Positions 21,601 through 23,125 of a DNA stretch of 23,125 nt are shown here, piece after piece. The stretch covers positions 1-23,125 of IMG/VR virus record IMGVR_UViG_3300029309_000360, one strand, 5' to 3'. A model generated the notes under the pieces. It saw nothing but the letters and a program-made list of their open reading frames with translations, was not told the origin of the DNA and ran no database searches. Made by a program: the position numbers and the translations under genes. The DNA is from a virus. The first letter of the stretch is position 1. Each line of letters begins with the position of its first letter.

Positions 21601-23125
21601 TGTATAAGGCCATCTATCTGTGTAGCTATACCAAGTAAATTACTATGTAGCATAAGCTCTGATGTCATCTTATCACCTGACTCGTATCCTGATAGTCTAA
21701 CAAAAAACTCAGCACCTTTCCTAATCCAGTTTAGACTGTTAGCAGGTATAGCTTTTTGGTCAGGCTTTTCTTTCATTATCTCTGCCAACTCTCTATCTAG
21801 TCTAGCATTGCCTGTTATATACTTTTCTATAATCTTGTGTCCGGCTTTACCATATGCTCTGGCATAGTTATAGTTTCTTTCAAAATGTTTTACTGTTTGA
21901 TCAAAGCTAAACTCTTCATTATTTATCTTTACAACATCTGTCTCTTTATCTTTATACTTAAACATTGCTTCTGCAGCTGAGGTAGCAGCATCTATGTCTA
22001 CGTTCTTACCAGTAATTTTTTTACCATAAGATGTAAGTCTTTCATATGTACCATTGTTACCTACATACTCATTATTTTCTACGTCTAAACGTATAGCTTC
22101 TTCACGTGCAACATCTTGTAAAATCTTTATTGTATCTACTACAGGCTTAACTTCTGCTTGATCATCCAATACCATTTGATAAAGCGCTCCTTCTTCAGCT
22201 TCCGCTACATCAAAGTCCTTAGAGAATGTAACTATATACTCACCTGCACCATACTCAAAGATAGAATTGTTTTTCTCTATCCGTATCATACCAGGATAAG
22301 CAGCCTCTAGTTTACGTAGCGCTTCTAGACTCTCAGCTGTTTTTCTTGCTGAGAACTCAGGTGCGGCAAAGCCTGCATCCTGCACAAAGAATACACCTTT
22401 TCTTTCATATATTATATCATCCTTTACTAGCTGAGCTGCAAGCCCATTGACTGCAACAAACTTTCTATCTACTGTAAAGTCAGATATTTCTGTAGCTATC
22501 TCATTGTCCCCGGCTGCTACAATAGTGGCAAGCTCTTTGAGAGATAGGTTCTTAAGTTTTGCAGGATCTAGCCTTTTGTTTCTTAGAGCTCTCTTGAATG
22601 CATCACCAAATCTTTTGATTAGCTCTTTGATTCTAGTGATAAGTTTTTTGTTTGGTCTACCTTGCTCGTCTATATTATCAGCTGCATACTCTCCTAACAA
22701 TTGTGTAACAACTTCTTTTCTAAAGTCTTCACCTTGTAGATCCGGCTGAGTGTCACGTGTCTGAGCTATAACTCTGTTACCTTCTGGCGAGTTCAAGACA
22801 TCTCTATATAAACTTTCAAAGAACTTTCTGTTTTGATTATAAATAGCTTCTACAAATGGGTGCGCCATCTCATGGAACGCAGTATCTCTTCTAGCATATG
22901 CAGCATTGATAACAGCAACACCTGCAACAAACTTACCAGCCCACTTTTTAGATACATCGTTTATCATCTTGTACTTGATACCCATTCTCTTACCAAGCTT
23001 GTCAAGCACCATCTTCAAACCTTCTTCACTTATACGTAGATAGTCAGATTTATTCTCAGTCTTACCATTATCTTCAGGGAAATTAGCTACCTCTAGATCT
23101 AGGGCCTGTATCTTATTACCGTCTA
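18612..23125 (-). CDS. Giant multidomain protein: HExxH metallopeptidase plus Cas4/RecB-like nuclease (partial)
   Basis: More than 1500 residues are visible, and the frame stays open to the window edge, so the N-terminus lies outside. The TTG at 23018 is not a convincing start: at least 35 further in-frame codons precede it. The order of parts is a zincin motif AFHEMAHPF (codons 22860-22874) with possible later ligand EVVTQLLGEYAAD; a PD-(D/E)XK domain with E at 21659, D at 21614 (ATQIDGL) and VDWKTGKG (D 21572, K 21566), followed by a Gln-containing helix, as in Cas4/RecB nucleases; and then about 900 residues of mostly helical, charged sequence ending in SYGLMK. This resembles polyvalent or giant injected proteins of crAss-like and other phages. 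The role is inferred. It ends 29 nt after the convergent plus-strand gene. Confidence 0.85.
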   Translation of the reverse strand, partial: DGNKIQALDLEVANFPEDNGKTENKSDYLRISEEGLKMVLDKLGKRMGIKYKMINDVSKKWAGKFVAGVAVINAAYARRDTAFHEMAHPFVEAIYNQNRKFFESLYRDVLNSPEGNRVIAQTRDTQPDLQGEDFRKEVVTQLLGEYAADNIDEQGRPNKKLITRIKELIKRFGDAFKRALRNKRLDPAKLKNLSLKELATIVAAGDNEIATEISDFTVDRKFVAVNGLAAQLVKDDIIYERKGVFFVQDAGFAAPEFSARKTAESLEALRKLEAAYPGMIRIEKNNSIFEYGAGEYIVTFSKDFDVAEAEEGALYQMVLDDQAEVKPVVDTIKILQDVAREEAIRLDVENNEYVGNNGTYERLTSYGKKITGKNVDIDAATSAAEAMFKYKDKETDVVKINNEEFSFDQTVKHFERNYNYARAYGKAGHKIIEKYITGNARLDRELAEIMKEKPDQKAIPANSLNWIRKGAEFFVRLSGYESGDKMTSELMLHSNLLGIATQIDGLIQKQDGSLVMVDWKTGKGFLKNTNRILKWAASSNVDIPNNRQTAAEIELVLRAMMVKEHQPDAVFNKIIVHHLDKFNQGKLPKDIDLSNILRVLEAYYKSEDKDTYRKLNERGLFNVKTFIPSERILDPVAGLELDSKDKLAHLERHLTDLTFKLENGQFRDNAHENELRRELDLVTKTVLEFRSQDKQVITQDEEIGSLKRLVSSMWNIDNKKIQAFTAMYQQQSQKVKDDIFSEKQKSQKLFKAVKDEYDKKNPLNQVVTKGTLGLRSKFDYRDLYSFAYTFKDDEGYVPGYYKKSREEYTAEYQAGKLSKAQYDLLDYLDNTWEASFNKTMNRTAYTNMRGEDISYFQALQFRDNLEGVTNQGQLDKRFLPRFQKENNEYLEDYRGLDRLTKGVFTRFKQFFTKQLTFFFEEEFSGRTLEGNEMRQVRVKGLGSHFNINTQEHTFNLEQMHNKFFANMKEKLHMDSVVMAGDALTSYYANKQAITKGREKKKYEGLYKFLDNQIVLNVLREQDIDSAGFSKKKYTVANPFYKKGASGIRGKETMTFSFYKMLLGLKNFTTGKSMWLKPIAGTFNGAIVLAFNTSRALGGSIAKRLGVDRDSIDFTLSDLGFAYAEVAKYYKDILTFNKKNNKLYNIADRYQYLPDNYDYATDNSDLVALKNPNSRFDMLFKFHAIHEEHGHLALLAAQMRRIKMQDGTSLYDNYNTDGTFMETKKGKANIRGVKKLPTGESVAVGELTSEELNKMLKVSTTIHGAYRSDEKSAMEAHAIGQFFLQFKKYLPALLIQEGQSKQNDTFLGYFKNSTKDGNMIKDSVVIKRKTVDAQGNPITIEDTVEANVMEWHASQHMGRARIILSLLKDVTNLKEAFNNLSEREKAGAAGVMARGIMYMLGTLLVQGMYDEEDFEDDRLAIRLNYLRNDMLQGFNPVEIFRTIKNPFASITHINNVFDSSIMFFAAGLTNDRNTKGDLKGQKQFVKNMPFLSVKYELDSYGLMK

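Noticed and set aside
1-23125. CRISPR array, insertion sequence, integrase or attachment site
   Set aside because: No regularly spaced repeats, transposase or integrase motifs were seen.

Overview
The window looks like part of a double-stranded DNA phage genome infecting a member of the Bacteroidota, most probably a crAss-like phage (Crassvirales). This placement rests on three things seen here. First, about 18 kb of plus-strand replication genes meets, at a convergent terminator, a minus-strand gene for a very large multidomain protein. Second, the gene set is family A DNA polymerase, SF2 helicase, DnaB-type helicase, Sak4-like ATPase, SSB-like protein, TOPRIM primase, PD-(D/E)XK nuclease, rIIA/rIIB, FEN-type exonuclease and Ung. 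Third, starts lack Shine-Dalgarno sequences and instead follow A/T-rich leaders ending in forms such as 'ttaaatc-ATG', 'attaac-ATG' or 'caaactt-ATG'. TAA, TAG and TGA are all used as stops, so the standard code applies. No host gene, integrase, insertion sequence or CRISPR array was seen. The family-level placement is an inference.

Layout. 1-343: G/C-richer, hairpin-rich DNA without a convincing gene. 344-2961: short monocistronic units and small genes, with intrinsic terminators and apparently structured RNAs between them. They include a two-helix membrane protein followed by two tiny lipoproteins, an isolated 196-aa protein with its own terminator, and a 60-aa basic protein with an AT-hook-like motif. 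2961-9088: a tightly overlapping replication run of two small proteins at the front, DNA polymerase, a stand-alone DnaA domain IV with a leucine zipper, a small acidic protein, SF2 helicase, an unknown 181-aa protein, DnaB-type helicase and Sak4-like P-loop ATPase. 9108-10320: two proteins with acidic, aromatic-tipped tails (the second the SSB candidate), closed by a terminator. 10339-14802: primase, DUF1064-type nuclease, a small unknown protein and rIIA. 14893-16071: rIIB between two hairpins. 16144-18583: FEN exonuclease, an unknown protein, uracil-DNA glycosylase and an Nmad1/DUF1599-like protein. 18612-23125 (minus): the giant protein, open to the window edge, with a HExxH metallopeptidase motif and a Cas4/RecB-like nuclease domain.

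Together these genes supply most of a phage replisome: an origin-recognition-like DnaA domain, primase, replicative helicase, polymerase with proofreading domain, separate 5'-3' exonuclease and SSB. They add recombination and repair functions (Sak4-like ATPase, SF2 helicase, resolvase-like nuclease, Ung) and the rIIA/rIIB pair. The giant minus-strand protein resembles the polyvalent proteins thought to enter the host with phage DNA.

Most worth a second look: the DnaA domain IV-zipper protein; the zincin plus nuclease giant protein; the intercistronic structured RNAs at 666-737 and 1340-1480; the pair of SSB-like acidic tails; and non-canonical active-site residues in the polymerase (HDQ), primase (no TOPRIM glutamate) and Ung (HPA).
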